Source: Mycobacterium sp. Z3061
GTDB taxonomy: Bacteria > Actinomycetota > Actinomycetes > Mycobacteriales > Mycobacteriaceae
Direction of reading: 5' to 3'
Assembly (NCBI RefSeq): GCF_031583025.1
Contig: NZ_CP134062.1
Location: 6,111,234 to 6,175,233 of the forward strand
DNA length: 64,000 bases
In this document: positions 24,931-34,120 of the stretch, piece after piece
Layout of the letters: every line of letters begins with the position of its first letter
Numbering within the stretch: position 1 is the stretch's first letter
Notes under the pieces: model-generated
Database searches by the model: none
What the model was told of the DNA's origin: nothing
What the model saw: the letters and a program-made list of their open reading frames with translations, nothing else
Translations under genes and position numbers: made by a program

Positions 24931-27900
24931 ATGCCATTCGACACACCGTCACCGGTCACCGAACTGACGCAGGAACTGCGCCTTGCCACCACCATGACCG
25001 GCGGGGTTAGCCTCGCCGTCTGGATGGCCGGCGTCGCCCGCGAGATCAACCTGCTCGCACAGGCGTCGCAGTGGCGCCGGGAGGGGGGCCCGTTCCCGGC
25101 CGGCAGCCCCCTGAGCAAGGAGTCGACCGCGTCGCTGCGGCTCTACGCGAGCCTTCTCGACCTGCTCGACGTGATCGTCGACGTAGACATCCTGTCCGGC
25201 ACCAGCGCGGGTGGCATCAATGCGGCGCTGCTGGCGTCGTCCCGGGTGTCGGGGTCGGACCTGGGGGGATTGCGCGACCTCTGGCTCGGCCTCGGGGCCC
25301 TGACCGATCTGCTGCGCGACCCCCGCGACAAATACACCCCGTCGCTGCTGTACGGCGACGAGCGAATGTTCAGCGCACTGGCCACGCAGATCCCCAAGCT
25401 GGCGACGGGACCTTTTCCGCCGGCGGAGTTTCCCGGCGGCGCGCGTGCCCCGTCCACCACGCTGTATGTCACGACCACGCTGCTGACGGGCGAGGCCAGC
25501 CGATTCACCGACTCATTCGGCACGCTGGTCCAGGACGTCGACCGGCGCGGCCTGTTCACCTTCACCGAGAGCGACCTGGCCAGGCCCGGCACCGTTACGG
25601 CCCTGGCATTGGCCGCGCGCAGTTCGGCCTCGTTCCCCATCGCGTTCGAACCGTCGTACCTGCCCTTCAACACGGGCACGCCGGCCCACGGGAAGGTGCC
25701 GGCCCGTCCGCCGATGGCGCCGTTCACCAACATCACCCGGCCGCACTGGGCCGCCGACGGTGGTCTACTCGACAACCGGCCGATCGACGTGCTGCTCAAA
25801 CGCATCTTCGATCGGCCTGCCCGTCGCCCGGTGCGCCGGGTGCTGCTGTTCGTGGTGCCATCGGCGGGCCCTGCGCCGGATCTGGTGGCCGAGGTGGCAC
25901 CGGATGACGTCAACGAACCACCGGGTCTCATCGACGGCCTGCTGAAAGATCTGGCCGCCATCACCACCCAGTCGATCGCCGCCGACCTGCGCGCCATCCG
26001 GGCTCATCAGGATCGGATGGAAGCCCGCACCGACACCAAGCTGCGGCTGGCCGAACTGGCGGCTGCGCTGCCGCACAGTTCGCGGCTGCTCACCGGTCGG
26101 CTGCTCGCCGACTATGTGGCCCGGGAAGCCACCCGGCTCGCGCAGACGCTGACGGATGCGTTGCTGCGCCAGCTGGGTACGTGGCCGCCCTCCCATTCTG
26201 ACCTCGCCGAAAGCATTCCAAAGAACTGGGAGCCCGAGCTCGCCGTCGGCGGCGACTCCGACCGGGCCTGCCGGCGCCGGATCATCGACGCGATCGTCAG
26301 TCGCTGGACCCTGCCGGATGGCCAGACCCTGCCGCACGGGCCGACCGATCTGGCCCGGTTCGGTCAACCCGCGCACGACCTGGCGAAGAGTTGCGCGATC
26401 GCCGTCGTACTCGCCGCCTATCAGCTGGCCCGCTCCGATGACGATGTCGCCAACCTGGCCGAGCTGACCAAGGGAATCCACGCGGCGTGGCCGCCCCCGG
26501 CGCCGGTTGAGCTCGGGGTGCTGGTGCGCGAGGTGTGCACCGACGCGACGGTGCGGCAAGGGTCGTTGACGGACGCCGCCGCGCTGATCGCCGCGCAATA
26601 CCTGCACCGGATCACGGTGCCGCCAGTCGGCTGGAGCAATCTCGGCCGAGTTCTGTTCGACAGCTTTGACACCCTGAACAGGTTGGCGTCCAACGGTTCA
26701 GCCACCGGTGATGGGGCGAGTCCGCTGCGCACGTACCTGAGGTATCTGGACCTGGCCGACGACGCGGACACCACCGCGTTGGCGCTCTTCGACCTGGCCG
26801 CGACCCAGCGCGCGATGCTTCCGGCGGAGGCGGACGTCGAACAGTCCGTCGAGCTCGTGCAGGTGAGCGCCGACTCGCGCAGCCTGCTCGCGCCGGACTG
26901 GCAGACCGCGCAACAGAAGCTCACCGGTATGCAGTTCCACCATTTCGGCGCGTTCTACAAGCGGTCGTGGCGGGCCAATGACTGGATGTGGGGTCGCCTC
27001 GACGGCGCCGGCTGGCTGGTGCATGCGCTGCTGGACCCGCGCCGAGTGCGGTGGATGGTGGGTCGCCGCGGCGGCGACAATGCGCAACGCGGAGCGTTGC
27101 GAGGAGGAGCGGCGCCATCAGACCACACGGGAGATAACGAGTCGGGCGCACGGTGGTTCCTGGGTCGCCTCAAAGAGCTTGGTGCACCGGCCTTTCCGAA
27201 AGCCGGCTACCGGCTGCCGACGGTCGGTGAGGAATCGGAGCGGCTGACCGAGGACATGTTGCTCGCCGAACTGTCCTTCCTCGACGACCCGTCTGTGGAC
27301 GTACCGGCCAGCCTGCCCCGGACATCGCTGTGGCTGGCGCAAACATGGCAGCAACGAGTCCTCGACGAGGAACTCGATGAACTGGCCGTCGCCGTCACCG
27401 ACCCCGAACCGGGCGAACGGCCTGACTGGAGTCCGGCCACCTCGCGAACGTGGGCGAAGAAGGTGCTGGCCGCCGACCCCGGGCCGGCGAAATACGCTCT
27501 GCTGAACGAGGATCCGGTGGCGGCCGAGACCTTCGCCACCGACAAGGGTTCGCCGCTGATGGCGCACACGGTGGCCAAGGCGGCGGCGACCGCCTCCGGA
27601 GCCGCGGGTTCGGTCCGGCAACTGCCCGCAGTGGTAAAGCCACCGTTGGCCACCCTGCGGACGGTGGCACTCGGCGGGTACCGGGTAGTGTCGCTGACCC
27701 GCGGCGTGGCCAAATGGACGCTGATCGCCGGGGCTGCGCTGCTCGTGCTCGGCACGGCAGCCGCGATCGCGTCGGCCAGCACGGTCGGCGCGCTCGGACT
27801 CGTCGCGGCCGGCATCGGCGGCTACCTGCTGGCGCTGGGAACCTGGCAGTTCTCCACCCGACTGCTCTTCGCGCTGTTGTCGGTAACGCTGGTGGGCGCG

Positions 27901-28107
27901 CTACTTTCGCTGGCGACGCCGGTGGTGCGCGGCTGGCTTTTCGGCGATGCGACACATCCCGGCTGGGTAGGCGCCCACGCCTACTGGCTGGGCACGCAGT
28001 GGTGGCATCCGTTGGCCGTCGTGGGCGGGCTCGCGCTGAGTGTCACCCTGGTGGCCGTCGCGAAACCGTCAAAACCGTTGCGGCACAGCCATAATCGTGC
28101 CCGATAG
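24931..28107 (+). CDS. Patatin-like phospholipase with C-terminal membrane segments
   Basis: A 1058-aa protein of the large actinobacterial patatin-related family (DUF3376 type). An oxyanion GGVSL motif lies near residue 25. The nucleophile elbow GTSAGG puts Ser near 92, and the catalytic Asp is in AADGGLLDN (about 285). The middle 500 residues are helical and of unknown role. Near the C-terminus four hydrophobic helices (about 890-1045) anchor it in the membrane. ATG 24931 is chosen for its AGGGGG site seven bases upstream, over GTG 24889. It corresponds in position and length to M. tuberculosis Rv3479 as I recall it. It probably cleaves acyl esters of phospholipids or other lipids. It converges on the GAP-family gene. 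Confidence 0.9.
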   Translation: MPFDTPSPVTELTQELRLATTMTGGVSLAVWMAGVAREINLLAQASQWRREGGPFPAGSPLSKESTASLRLYASLLDLLDVIVDVDILSGTSAGGINAALLASSRVSGSDLGGLRDLWLGLGALTDLLRDPRDKYTPSLLYGDERMFSALATQIPKLATGPFPPAEFPGGARAPSTTLYVTTTLLTGEASRFTDSFGTLVQDVDRRGLFTFTESDLARPGTVTALALAARSSASFPIAFEPSYLPFNTGTPAHGKVPARPPMAPFTNITRPHWAADGGLLDNRPIDVLLKRIFDRPARRPVRRVLLFVVPSAGPAPDLVAEVAPDDVNEPPGLIDGLLKDLAAITTQSIAADLRAIRAHQDRMEARTDTKLRLAELAAALPHSSRLLTGRLLADYVAREATRLAQTLTDALLRQLGTWPPSHSDLAESIPKNWEPELAVGGDSDRACRRRIIDAIVSRWTLPDGQTLPHGPTDLARFGQPAHDLAKSCAIAVVLAAYQLARSDDDVANLAELTKGIHAAWPPPAPVELGVLVREVCTDATVRQGSLTDAAALIAAQYLHRITVPPVGWSNLGRVLFDSFDTLNRLASNGSATGDGASPLRTYLRYLDLADDADTTALALFDLAATQRAMLPAEADVEQSVELVQVSADSRSLLAPDWQTAQQKLTGMQFHHFGAFYKRSWRANDWMWGRLDGAGWLVHALLDPRRVRWMVGRRGGDNAQRGALRGGAAPSDHTGDNESGARWFLGRLKELGAPAFPKAGYRLPTVGEESERLTEDMLLAELSFLDDPSVDVPASLPRTSLWLAQTWQQRVLDEELDELAVAVTDPEPGERPDWSPATSRTWAKKVLAADPGPAKYALLNEDPVAAETFATDKGSPLMAHTVAKAAATASGAAGSVRQLPAVVKPPLATLRTVALGGYRVVSLTRGVAKWTLIAGAALLVLGTAAAIASASTVGALGLVAAGIGGYLLALGTWQFSTRLLFALLSVTLVGALLSLATPVVRGWLFGDATHPGWVGAHAYWLGTQWWHPLAVVGGLALSVTLVAVAKPSKPLRHSHNRAR

Positions 28108-28108
28108 G

Positions 28109-28801
28109 TTATTTCAGAGCACTGATCCCGTTGTAGAGCACCATCAAACCGATCAGGACCAGCACAGCGGCGAGCATCGCCGCGTGGTTCTGCTGCATCC
28201 ATTCCTTGAGGCGGTTCAGCGGCTGATCCAGACGGTCGCCGGCGGCGGCATAACCCAGGATGGGGATCGCGACCGTCGAACCCGACAGCACGATGAACAC
28301 CGCGGCGAAAAACCATTTCCCTCCGACACCAAGCCCGCTGGTGCCGATGGCCAGCCCGCCTGCCAGGCACAGGAGTGACACCTCGAGCCGGACCACCGTG
28401 AGCACCAGCGCCGTGATGCCGGCCCGCTTCGGGGTGATGGTGTCGAACGTCCGCATCCACCGCGGCGCCTCGCCGTGACCGTGACGGGTCAGCCAGCGGT
28501 AGATGCCGAACAGGATCAGCGCCGAACCCAGGACCACGCGCAGCCAGGACGCCCACGACGGGGGCGACTTGTGCAGGCCGGCGAATAAGCCGGATCCGGC
28601 CACGAAGATCGCAGTCAATGCGGTCAGCCCCAGCATCCAGCCACCGAGAAACGCCAAGCTCGTCGGCCGTGGCCGCGGCGAGTGCAAGACCAGCACCGCC
28701 GGGATGATCGTCAACGGAGAAACTGCGATGACCAGAGCCAGCGGAATGAGGGTGGCCAGCAGGGAGCCCCAATTTCCTGTCACGGGCAGCAATCTTCGCA
28801 T
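28109..28801 (-). CDS. GAP/Sap-family integral membrane protein
   Basis: A 230-aa polytopic membrane protein with about six hydrophobic helices: LIPLALVIAVSPLTIIPAVLVL, LAFLGGWMLGLTALTAIFVAG, a helix near LRVVLGSALILFGIYRWL, and others. The PxxxxxAVLVLHSPRPRPTSLAFLGGW start is typical of actinobacterial GAP (LysE-like/Sap) proteins linked to glycopeptidolipid or lipid export. It matches Rv3481c in position next to the patatin gene. ATG 28801 has no clear ribosome binding site; GTG 28783 is possible. It lies 20 bp after the transporter gene 28822-30003 on the same strand, so they are probably one operon. Confidence 0.82.
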   Translation of the reverse strand: MRRLLPVTGNWGSLLATLIPLALVIAVSPLTIIPAVLVLHSPRPRPTSLAFLGGWMLGLTALTAIFVAGSGLFAGLHKSPPSWASWLRVVLGSALILFGIYRWLTRHGHGEAPRWMRTFDTITPKRAGITALVLTVVRLEVSLLCLAGGLAIGTSGLGVGGKWFFAAVFIVLSGSTVAIPILGYAAAGDRLDQPLNRLKEWMQQNHAAMLAAVLVLIGLMVLYNGISALK

Positions 28802-28821
28802 TGAACGCCCGTGATCACCCG

Positions 28822-30003
28822 TCAAACGGGGTGCGGGCGCGTGATCGGGTCTTCCTTGCGGGCTTTGACCGGTGCCGAGCTCGGCGGGAGGGTGAGCAGG
28901 TTGCCCCGCAGGCTGCCGCGCGCGGTGCGGACGGTGACCAGGATCCAGGTCAGCAGCAGGCCCAGGTAGGCGACGGCGGCCGCGACCTTGAACGCCGGAA
29001 GGTGGGTGTGCGCGGCGAGCTGGGACGTGCCGGTGACGAAGGTACCCACCGGAAAAGTCAGGCTCCACCACGTCAGGGCGAAGGGCATCCCGCGCCGCAG
29101 GGTGCGCACCGTCAGCGAGGTGGCCAGCGCGATCCACAGCACCGCGAACCCCCACACCGGCACCCCGAAGATGACGGCGAAGTCGTTCATCGCCGCCGCG
29201 AGTTGATGATCGACCGCACCGGTCGACGCGGCCGTCGCCAGAAGCCCTGCGGCAGTGATGGATTGGCCCAGCGGCCCGAGCACGATCCACAGCGTGGGCA
29301 CCCGCGCAGAGCCGGATGTGCCGTACAGCACCAGCCTGCTCCAGATCATTGCAATGATGTTCAGCGATGCGATCAGGGACAGGCCGAACATCGCGTAGCA
29401 GCCGTAGAGCATGGTTTCGCGGCCGGTGCCCGGCGGCATGTGTGGCAGCAGCAGTGCGCCCGTCGCGGCCGACACCATCGGCGGCACCACCGGCATCAGC
29501 CAGCCGCCGAACGCGGCGTCCGGTTCGACGTGCAGCTGGGTGAACATCAGGAACGGGATGCTGACGGCGGTGAACAACCCGCCGGCCGTGCCCGCCGTCC
29601 ACAGCACCCAGTCGAGGTCGACGGCCACCCGCCGGCCGATCAGGTCCCCACCCACCAGCACCGCGCCGGCTCCGACGGTCATCAACGCCATGGGCGCCGC
29701 GCCGTAGAAGTGGGCCATCTGCGGATTGCGGGCATGGGTGCGGGCCACCGTCGGGTTACGCAGCCAATGGCCACCGACCAGAACGATCAGCACCGCCAGC
29801 AGGGCGGCGGCGAGCACCCAGACACCGGTGGTGAACCCCCGCAGGCCGGGTACATGGACGGGCAGCGTGGCCCCGGCGATGGCGACGATCCCGGTGCCCA
29901 TCACCGAGGCGAACCAGTTGGGCCCGATATTGCCCAGGACCTCGACGCGCGTGTGCGATTCGCTCGGGGCCGACGGCGCGTCGTCGGGGGTGGGCATGGC
30001 CAT
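28822..30003 (-). CDS. TDT/TehA-SLAC1 family transporter
   Basis: A 393-aa membrane protein with ten hydrophobic helices. The N-terminal NIGPNWFASVMGTGIVA and the later FALTWWSLTFPVGTFVTGTSQLA are landmarks of the tellurite-resistance/dicarboxylate transporter (TDT; TehA, Mae1, SLAC1) fold, whose members conduct anions, dicarboxylates or sulfite. It is the first gene of a probable operon with the GAP-family protein. It is divergent from a pair of small exported proteins. Substrate unknown. I do not recall this gene in the corresponding M. tuberculosis block, so it may be an insertion. Confidence 0.85.
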   Translation of the reverse strand: MAMPTPDDAPSAPSESHTRVEVLGNIGPNWFASVMGTGIVAIAGATLPVHVPGLRGFTTGVWVLAAALLAVLIVLVGGHWLRNPTVARTHARNPQMAHFYGAAPMALMTVGAGAVLVGGDLIGRRVAVDLDWVLWTAGTAGGLFTAVSIPFLMFTQLHVEPDAAFGGWLMPVVPPMVSAATGALLLPHMPPGTGRETMLYGCYAMFGLSLIASLNIIAMIWSRLVLYGTSGSARVPTLWIVLGPLGQSITAAGLLATAASTGAVDHQLAAAMNDFAVIFGVPVWGFAVLWIALATSLTVRTLRRGMPFALTWWSLTFPVGTFVTGTSQLAAHTHLPAFKVAAAVAYLGLLLTWILVTVRTARGSLRGNLLTLPPSSAPVKARKEDPITRPHPV

Positions 30004-30143
30004 AGCTGAGCAACCTACTGCCGGTGATCACGCGGCGGTGCGATTGGGCGGAACATGTCGCGTGAACGTTTCTGAGGGCGGCACCGGGAATTGCGGTCGC
30101 CTACACTGCCGTGCGTGCATCCCTGGCGAAACCTCGCGATTCG

Positions 30144-30383
30144 ATGACAAGGTCGCTGGTGATCGGCATGTCCGCACTGCTGGTGGTGGTCGCCCTGGCC
30201 ATGCCGATCAAGCAACGGTGCGGGGCCCCGGGCCGCTCCTGCGCCACCGCGGTGGACGCTAATGGCGACGTACACTATTACTACGAAGTGGAGCCATTCG
30301 GCATATTCCTTATCGAAAGTGTGATTGGTTCGAATATCCCGTTGTATTACACGTCCGGCGAGGAGATCGAGAGGGTCCGCTGA
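30144..30383 (+). CDS. Small membrane-anchored or exported protein
   Basis: A 79-aa protein starting MTRSLVIGMSALLVVVALAMP, an N-terminal hydrophobic segment, followed by about 55 polar residues with two Cys (RCGAPGRSCATAV) and an aromatic patch (HYYYEVEPFG). GTG 30111 in the same frame is the alternative start. The stop is directly followed by the ATG of the next gene (TGAATG), so the two are one transcription unit. No family recognised. Confidence 0.68.
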   Translation: MTRSLVIGMSALLVVVALAMPIKQRCGAPGRSCATAVDANGDVHYYYEVEPFGIFLIESVIGSNIPLYYTSGEEIERVR

Positions 30384-30773
30384 ATGGCAGGACATGCGCG
30401 CATCGCGGCACTGGTCGTGTCGGCAATGCTGATCGGCGGTGCCATCGCATCGGTGCCGGTCACCGATATCGCGCTCGTCACCGCGCAGGAAAACTTCTGC
30501 GGAACCAGCTACCTGTGCCCCGCCGATCCCGCACCCGACGGCGGTGACCAGGCCACCGCCGAACGCCGGATCACCGACGGCTATGTCGCCAAGCAGGCGG
30601 GTTGCACCCCGGACCTACCGGCCAATCCGCAGTCGGTCACGTGGGACCCGCCCGGCTTCACCCCCAACACCGGGGGGTCGGGAAACATCACCGACTCCAA
30701 TCCTCAGCTCGGCGGCCACTTCGTCGCCGACTACGTCAACGGCCGCTGGCACATCGACTACCAGTACTGCTGA
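30384..30773 (+). CDS. Small exported protein with paired cysteines
   Basis: A 129-aa protein with a signal peptide (hydrophobic residues about 8-25). The mature domain has Cys in ENFCGTSYLCP, QAGCTP and at the very C-terminus (DYQYC). Four Cys suggest two disulfides. GHFVADYVNGRWHIDYQYC ends the protein, giving a compact extracellular fold. It starts with no gap after the previous small gene and converges on the DUF2510 gene with 4 bp between stops. No family recognised. Confidence 0.72.
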   Translation: MAGHARIAALVVSAMLIGGAIASVPVTDIALVTAQENFCGTSYLCPADPAPDGGDQATAERRITDGYVAKQAGCTPDLPANPQSVTWDPPGFTPNTGGSGNITDSNPQLGGHFVADYVNGRWHIDYQYC

Positions 30774-30777
30774 TCCA

Positions 30778-31500
30778 TCAGCCGCGGCACTGCTGTGCCG
30801 CGAAGCGCACCGTCGTGGTCGACGGAGTGTTGAACTGTGCCTCGAGCGTCAGGTCGGGCCGCACCGGTTGGTCGTCGATACCGAGGCGGGTGAGGTCGAG
30901 CAGAACCTGGATCGTGTCCGGCGCCACCCTGCGGGCATTGGTGTCCCGGTCCGGCCGCATCCGTGGGTCGGTCCCCGCAGCGGCGAGGGTGCTGGTGACG
31001 GCCAGGTCGTCGGTGTCCGGCTCGGGACCTAGTTCGGCGAACTTCTTCCCGTTGTTCGCGACGCTGAAGGTCAGGACGTAGCCGACGAACCTGGTCGATG
31101 GCGTTCCTGTGGGCGACGGCGGCAGCGGTTTGGCGAAGTGGATCGTCAGCTGCAGCACGCTGCTGCGGGGGTGCTTCGCCTCGACTCCGGACACCGTGAT
31201 TCCGTCGGGCGGTTTCGGCCCTTCTTTGGTCTGGCAGTTCAGCCGGCTCGGCAGACCGGCCCAGTCGTCGCGCGGCGGGTCGGACCACAGGGCCCAACCG
31301 ATGCCAACCAGCGCCACCACCAACACAATCGGCAGCGCCACCCGAACCGGGGCGGGCAGGACGCCCCAGCTTCGGCGCGGCCCGGACGGTTGCTTCGGCC
31401 GCCGGTGCGTCGTCCAGCGCTCACCGTCCCAATAGCGCTGACCCTGCGAACCGTCGGGATCGAAGTACCAGCCTGCCGGCGGTGCAGTCGGCACGGTCAA
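30778..31500 (-). CDS. DUF2510-domain single-pass membrane protein
   Basis: A 240-aa protein. The N-terminal about 35 residues are a DUF2510 module (GWYFDPDGSQGQRYWDGERWT), usually cytosolic in actinobacterial membrane proteins. A helix at about 53-70 (VALPIVLVVALVGIGWAL) leads to a 165-residue exported domain with two Cys. In position and size it matches M. tuberculosis Rv3482c as I recall. It lies downstream of the LppP/LprE-like gene on the same strand with 48 bp between, possibly an operon. Function unknown. Confidence 0.82.
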   Translation of the reverse strand: MTVPTAPPAGWYFDPDGSQGQRYWDGERWTTHRRPKQPSGPRRSWGVLPAPVRVALPIVLVVALVGIGWALWSDPPRDDWAGLPSRLNCQTKEGPKPPDGITVSGVEAKHPRSSVLQLTIHFAKPLPPSPTGTPSTRFVGYVLTFSVANNGKKFAELGPEPDTDDLAVTSTLAAAGTDPRMRPDRDTNARRVAPDTIQVLLDLTRLGIDDQPVRPDLTLEAQFNTPSTTTVRFAAQQCRG

Positions 31501-31548
31501 GCTCCATTCGATCGTGGACGTCAGAAATCGGCGAATCGCAGCGGGCAG

Positions 31549-32202
31549 CTATGGCGGTGAATCCAGCGCTTCCGGCGGCGGGTCAAGCATCTGCACTTTG
31601 TCACCCTTCCACTGGAATCCGACTGTGGTCAGGACCCCGTCGGTGCAGGTGGAGCAGCTCTGCTGGGTGCGATAGGTGAGCACGACGGTGTCGTTGGTGG
31701 ACGCCGGGCCCTCCAGCTCGGTGAACGGGTAAGCCCGGGGGGTGGCCGTCCCGACGAAGGCACCCCGATGAAACATCAGGGCGAGGTCGGGCGAACTGCT
31801 GGTTCCGTCCTGGACCGTCACCACGATCGCGGACAGGTCTGCGCACGCGTTGTAGTTGCTGGCCGAGACGTTGCGATCCCACGGCTTGCCGGTCTTGCGA
31901 TCCGGTGGAACCTGCCCCAGCGCCGTGGCCAGCGCCGCGGGTTCGTCCGGGCCGCAGCCGGTCGGGGTGCCGGCCCCGGTGGTGGTGGGCGCCGGGGTCG
32001 AGGATGGCGCCGATCTGGCCGCGCCGGGGTCCCGATCGCCACCTCCGAACACGAACACCGCCACGGCGCCCAGGCACACCAGCACCACCCCCGCGGCGAC
32101 CAGCCAGACGGTGCGACGCGGCGCAGGCTTGGTGGCGTCCAGGCCCTCGGACGGGTCGTACACCGGTGGCGGCCAGTCCGGGTCGACCTCCTCAGCAACC
32201 AT
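31549..32202 (-). CDS. LppP/LprE-like membrane protein
   Basis: A 217-aa protein with a short cytosolic N-terminus, a helix (about 31-52, VWLVAAGVVLVCLGAVAVFVF), a Thr/Pro linker and an exported domain. That domain has SNYNACADLSAIVVTV, MFHRGAFVGTAT and two close Cys (SCSTC), the pattern of the mycobacterial LppP/LprE family. Unlike true family lipoproteins it lacks a lipobox and seems anchored by a helix. It corresponds in place to Rv3483c. It is divergent from cpsA across 269 bp that hold no other gene. Confidence 0.8.
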   Translation of the reverse strand: MVAEEVDPDWPPPVYDPSEGLDATKPAPRRTVWLVAAGVVLVCLGAVAVFVFGGGDRDPGAARSAPSSTPAPTTTGAGTPTGCGPDEPAALATALGQVPPDRKTGKPWDRNVSASNYNACADLSAIVVTVQDGTSSSPDLALMFHRGAFVGTATPRAYPFTELEGPASTNDTVVLTYRTQQSCSTCTDGVLTTVGFQWKGDKVQMLDPPPEALDSPP

Positions 32203-32471
32203 CAGGTGACCAGACCCCTCCGATCAGATCGTCCGTAAACAGCTCTTCGCGCCCGCCGAGCTTGGCGGATTGTAGCCTAAAATGGCTGGTAGCGACATTT
32301 TAAAGACGCCGGCGCGGGCGGCGTGTCCAGGTGAATCTGCCCACATCAGCAACTTTTTGTTGGGGGGTTCGCAGCAAGCTACCGCATACTAGACGGCATG
32401 CGCCGAACGACCTCACCGCAAACCGCCGGGCCGATGCCGGCCGGTGAGTCGGTGTCTGGCCGGGGCCGCTA

Positions 32472-34052
32472 GTGGGGCGTTCCGGCGGCGCACACCGCCT
32501 GCAGAAGAATCAACGTGCCGCAAAGACGCCGTCGAAGACCCGAAAGCGGCTGTCGCGGGGTTTCATGACGTTGGTCTCGGCGGTGGCGCTCGGCATGACC
32601 GGAGCGGGCTACTACGTGGCGCACGGCGCACTCGGTGGCATCACCATTTCCCAGGCCCTGACGGCCGAAGACCCACGGTCCACCGGCAACACGATGAACA
32701 TCCTGCTGATCGGGCTGGACTCCCGCAGAGACCAGGAGGGCAACGACCTGCCCTGGTCGATCCTGAAGCACCTGCACGCCGGCGACTCCGACCAGGGCGG
32801 GTACAACACCAACACCCTGATCGTCGTGCACGTCGGCGCCGACGGAAAGGTCGTCGCGTTCTCCATTCCCCGCGATGACTGGGTGCCGTTCAACGGCGTT
32901 CCGGGCTACAACCACATCAAGATCAAGGAGGCGTACGGGCTCACCAAGCAGTACGTCGCCAACCAGCTGGCCAACCAGGGCGTGAGCTCCCAGCACGAGC
33001 TCGAGACACGAGGCCGCGAAGCGGGGCGGGCGGCCACCCTGCGGGCGGTGCGCAGCCTGACCGGGGTTCCCATCGATTACTTCGCCGAGGTCAACCTCGC
33101 CGGTTTCTACGACCTGGCCCAGACGCTGGGCGGCGTCGAGGTGTGCCTGAACCACCCCGTGTACGACTCATATTCCGGTGCCGACTTCCCGGCCGGCCGC
33201 CAGCGACTGGACGCCTCGCAGGCGCTCGCGTTCGTCCGGCAACGGCACGGTCTGGAGAACGGCGACCTGGACCGGACCCACCGGCAGCAGGCCTTCCTGT
33301 CCTCGGTCATGCACGAACTACAAGACACCGGCACCTTCACCAACTTCGACCGGCTCAACAGCCTGATGGCGGTCGCGCGCAAGGACGTGGTGCTGTCGTC
33401 GGGCTGGGATGAGGCGCTGTTCCGCCGGATGGGCGATCTGGCGGGCGGGAACGTCGAGTTCCGGACGCTGCCCGTGGTGCGCTACGACAACATCGACGGC
33501 CAGGACGTCAACATCGTCGACCAGGCGGCTATCAAGGCCGAAGTCGCGGCGGCGTTCGGGACGGCGTCGCCGTCGGCGGCGCCGGGCACGACCAGCGCCA
33601 AGCCCAATCCGTCGACCATCGTCGATGTCGTGAATGCCGGCAGCATCAGCGGGATGGCGACCCAGGTGTCCAGCGCGCTGAAGAAGCGCGGCTACACCGC
33701 CGGGCAGGTCCGCGACCGCGAATCCGGCGACCCGGCGACGACCACGATCCAGTACGGCGCGGGCACGGAAACCGACGCGCAGAACCTGGCCACCCTGCTC
33801 GGCGTCGACGCCCCCAAGAAACCGGATTCTTCGATCGCACCCGGGCACATCCGGGTGACCGTGGACACGAACTTCTCGCTGCCGGCCGCCGACGAGATGT
33901 TGGATGCGACGAGCAGCACGACGACGACCACCACCACCACGACGACGAAGCCGAGCAGCACCGGCTACTACTACAACGGCACCTTCACCAACTACCCGAC
34001 GCCCGATCAGGGAAAGCCGATCGACGGCGGCGGGGTGCCGTGCGTGAATTAG
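32472..34052 (+). CDS. cpsA: LytR-CpsA-Psr (LCP) family protein CpsA
   Basis: A 526-aa protein: basic N-terminus, one membrane helix (about 28-52), and an LCP catalytic domain starting NILLIGLDSRRD. SIPRDDWVP and DLDRTHRQQAFL supply the conserved Arg/Asp residues that bind the polyprenyl pyrophosphate substrate and metal. A C-terminal LytR_C domain (VVNAGSISGMATQVSSALKKRGY) and a Thr-rich tail follow. LCP proteins attach arabinogalactan or other glycopolymers to peptidoglycan outside the membrane. Place and length match M. tuberculosis CpsA (Rv3484), which is also linked to evasion of macrophage NADPH oxidase. The GTG start has no strong ribosome binding site. A strong hairpin follows the stop. 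Confidence 0.9.
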   Translation: MGRSGGAHRLQKNQRAAKTPSKTRKRLSRGFMTLVSAVALGMTGAGYYVAHGALGGITISQALTAEDPRSTGNTMNILLIGLDSRRDQEGNDLPWSILKHLHAGDSDQGGYNTNTLIVVHVGADGKVVAFSIPRDDWVPFNGVPGYNHIKIKEAYGLTKQYVANQLANQGVSSQHELETRGREAGRAATLRAVRSLTGVPIDYFAEVNLAGFYDLAQTLGGVEVCLNHPVYDSYSGADFPAGRQRLDASQALAFVRQRHGLENGDLDRTHRQQAFLSSVMHELQDTGTFTNFDRLNSLMAVARKDVVLSSGWDEALFRRMGDLAGGNVEFRTLPVVRYDNIDGQDVNIVDQAAIKAEVAAAFGTASPSAAPGTTSAKPNPSTIVDVVNAGSISGMATQVSSALKKRGYTAGQVRDRESGDPATTTIQYGAGTETDAQNLATLLGVDAPKKPDSSIAPGHIRVTVDTNFSLPAADEMLDATSSTTTTTTTTTTKPSSTGYYYNGTFTNYPTPDQGKPIDGGGVPCVN

Positions 34053-34059
34053 CTCGCCC

Positions 34060-34115
34060 GAGCAGACGCAAAAGCGCCCGATTTCCGCAGGAAAAGGGCG
34101 CTTTTGCGTCTGCTC
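34060..34115. terminator. Perfect 20-bp hairpin between convergent genes
   Basis: Bases 34060-34079 and 34096-34115 are exact reverse complements around a 16-base loop. The structure lies 7 bp after the cpsA stop and 5 bp before the stop of the opposite SDR gene, so it can serve both strands. There is no U-tract, as in many mycobacterial terminators. The arm begins GAGCAGACGCAAAAG and may also belong to a dispersed intergenic repeat. Confidence 0.8.
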
Positions 34116-34120
34116 AGCAA

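Noticed and set aside
28801-30009. 402-codon plus-strand frame opposite the TDT transporter
   Set aside because: The composition is Arg/Gln/His-rich, typical of antisense of membrane-protein genes, and the minus strand has ten clear helices.
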